6,165 bases of DNA from Holosporales bacterium (GTDB lineage Bacteria; Pseudomonadota; Alphaproteobacteria; RUG11792): assembly GCA_031275915.1 (NCBI GenBank), contig JAISOC010000059.1, forward strand, positions 1-6,165, written 5' to 3'. Made by a program: the position numbers and the translations under genes. The notes under the pieces are model-generated. The model saw nothing but the letters and a program-made list of their open reading frames with translations. It was not told the DNA's origin and did no database searches. This document shows positions 6,155-6,165 of this stretch, piece by piece (within the stretch, counting starts at the first letter, position 1; every line of letters starts with the position of its first letter).

Positions 6155-6165
6155 GCATACAGCAG

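Noticed and set aside
1..6165. Search for a new defence, toxin-antitoxin, CRISPR or mobile system
   Set aside because: No transposase, integrase, reverse transcriptase, nuclease, direct-repeat array or tRNA was recognised; three of the four genes are ordinary housekeeping genes.

Overview
The window is AT-rich and looks like the chromosome of a Gram-negative, respiring bacterium. It encodes a proton-pumping complex I subunit (NuoN) and the first enzyme of Kdo synthesis for lipopolysaccharide (KdsA). It also encodes a long, three-domain aminopeptidase P. The KdsA and aminopeptidase P sequences are of the kind found in alphaproteobacteria. Together with the low G+C this suggests a Rickettsiales- or Holosporales-like host-associated lineage, but that placement is inference from motifs and composition only.

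Layout. Bases 1-88 are almost pure A/T (two G, no C) and run directly into a tract of 23 cytosines (89-111). On the + strand follows one long gene (GTG at 159, stop at 1869-1871) for a probably secreted or surface-exposed protein. It has weak BspA-type leucine-rich repeats, a Cys-Thr motif with a Gly/Ser/Glu-rich linker, and a DxDxDG-type acidic loop. Its reading frame stays open upstream through the poly-C tract to base 75, and that upstream part completes a plausible signal peptide. The rest of the window is on the - strand, in transcription order nuoN (6138-4591), kdsA (4450-3617) and an M24B aminopeptidase P (3620-1956). The + gene and the aminopeptidase gene converge on an 84-base gap that holds a GC-rich hairpin.

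How the genes relate. nuoN starts at the right edge and is probably the distal end of a nuo operon whose upstream part lies outside the window. A 140-base gap with a good -10 element inside a small palindrome separates it from kdsA. kdsA and the aminopeptidase gene overlap by 4 bases (ATGA) and are almost certainly co-transcribed and translationally coupled, although no metabolic link between them is obvious.

The most interesting part is the left end: a long mononucleotide C tract at the 5' end of a fast-evolving secreted repeat protein. That is the classical arrangement of a phase-variable contingency locus. A sequencing or assembly problem in the homopolymer is the main alternative. No RNA genes, insertion sequences, CRISPR arrays or defence genes were recognised.
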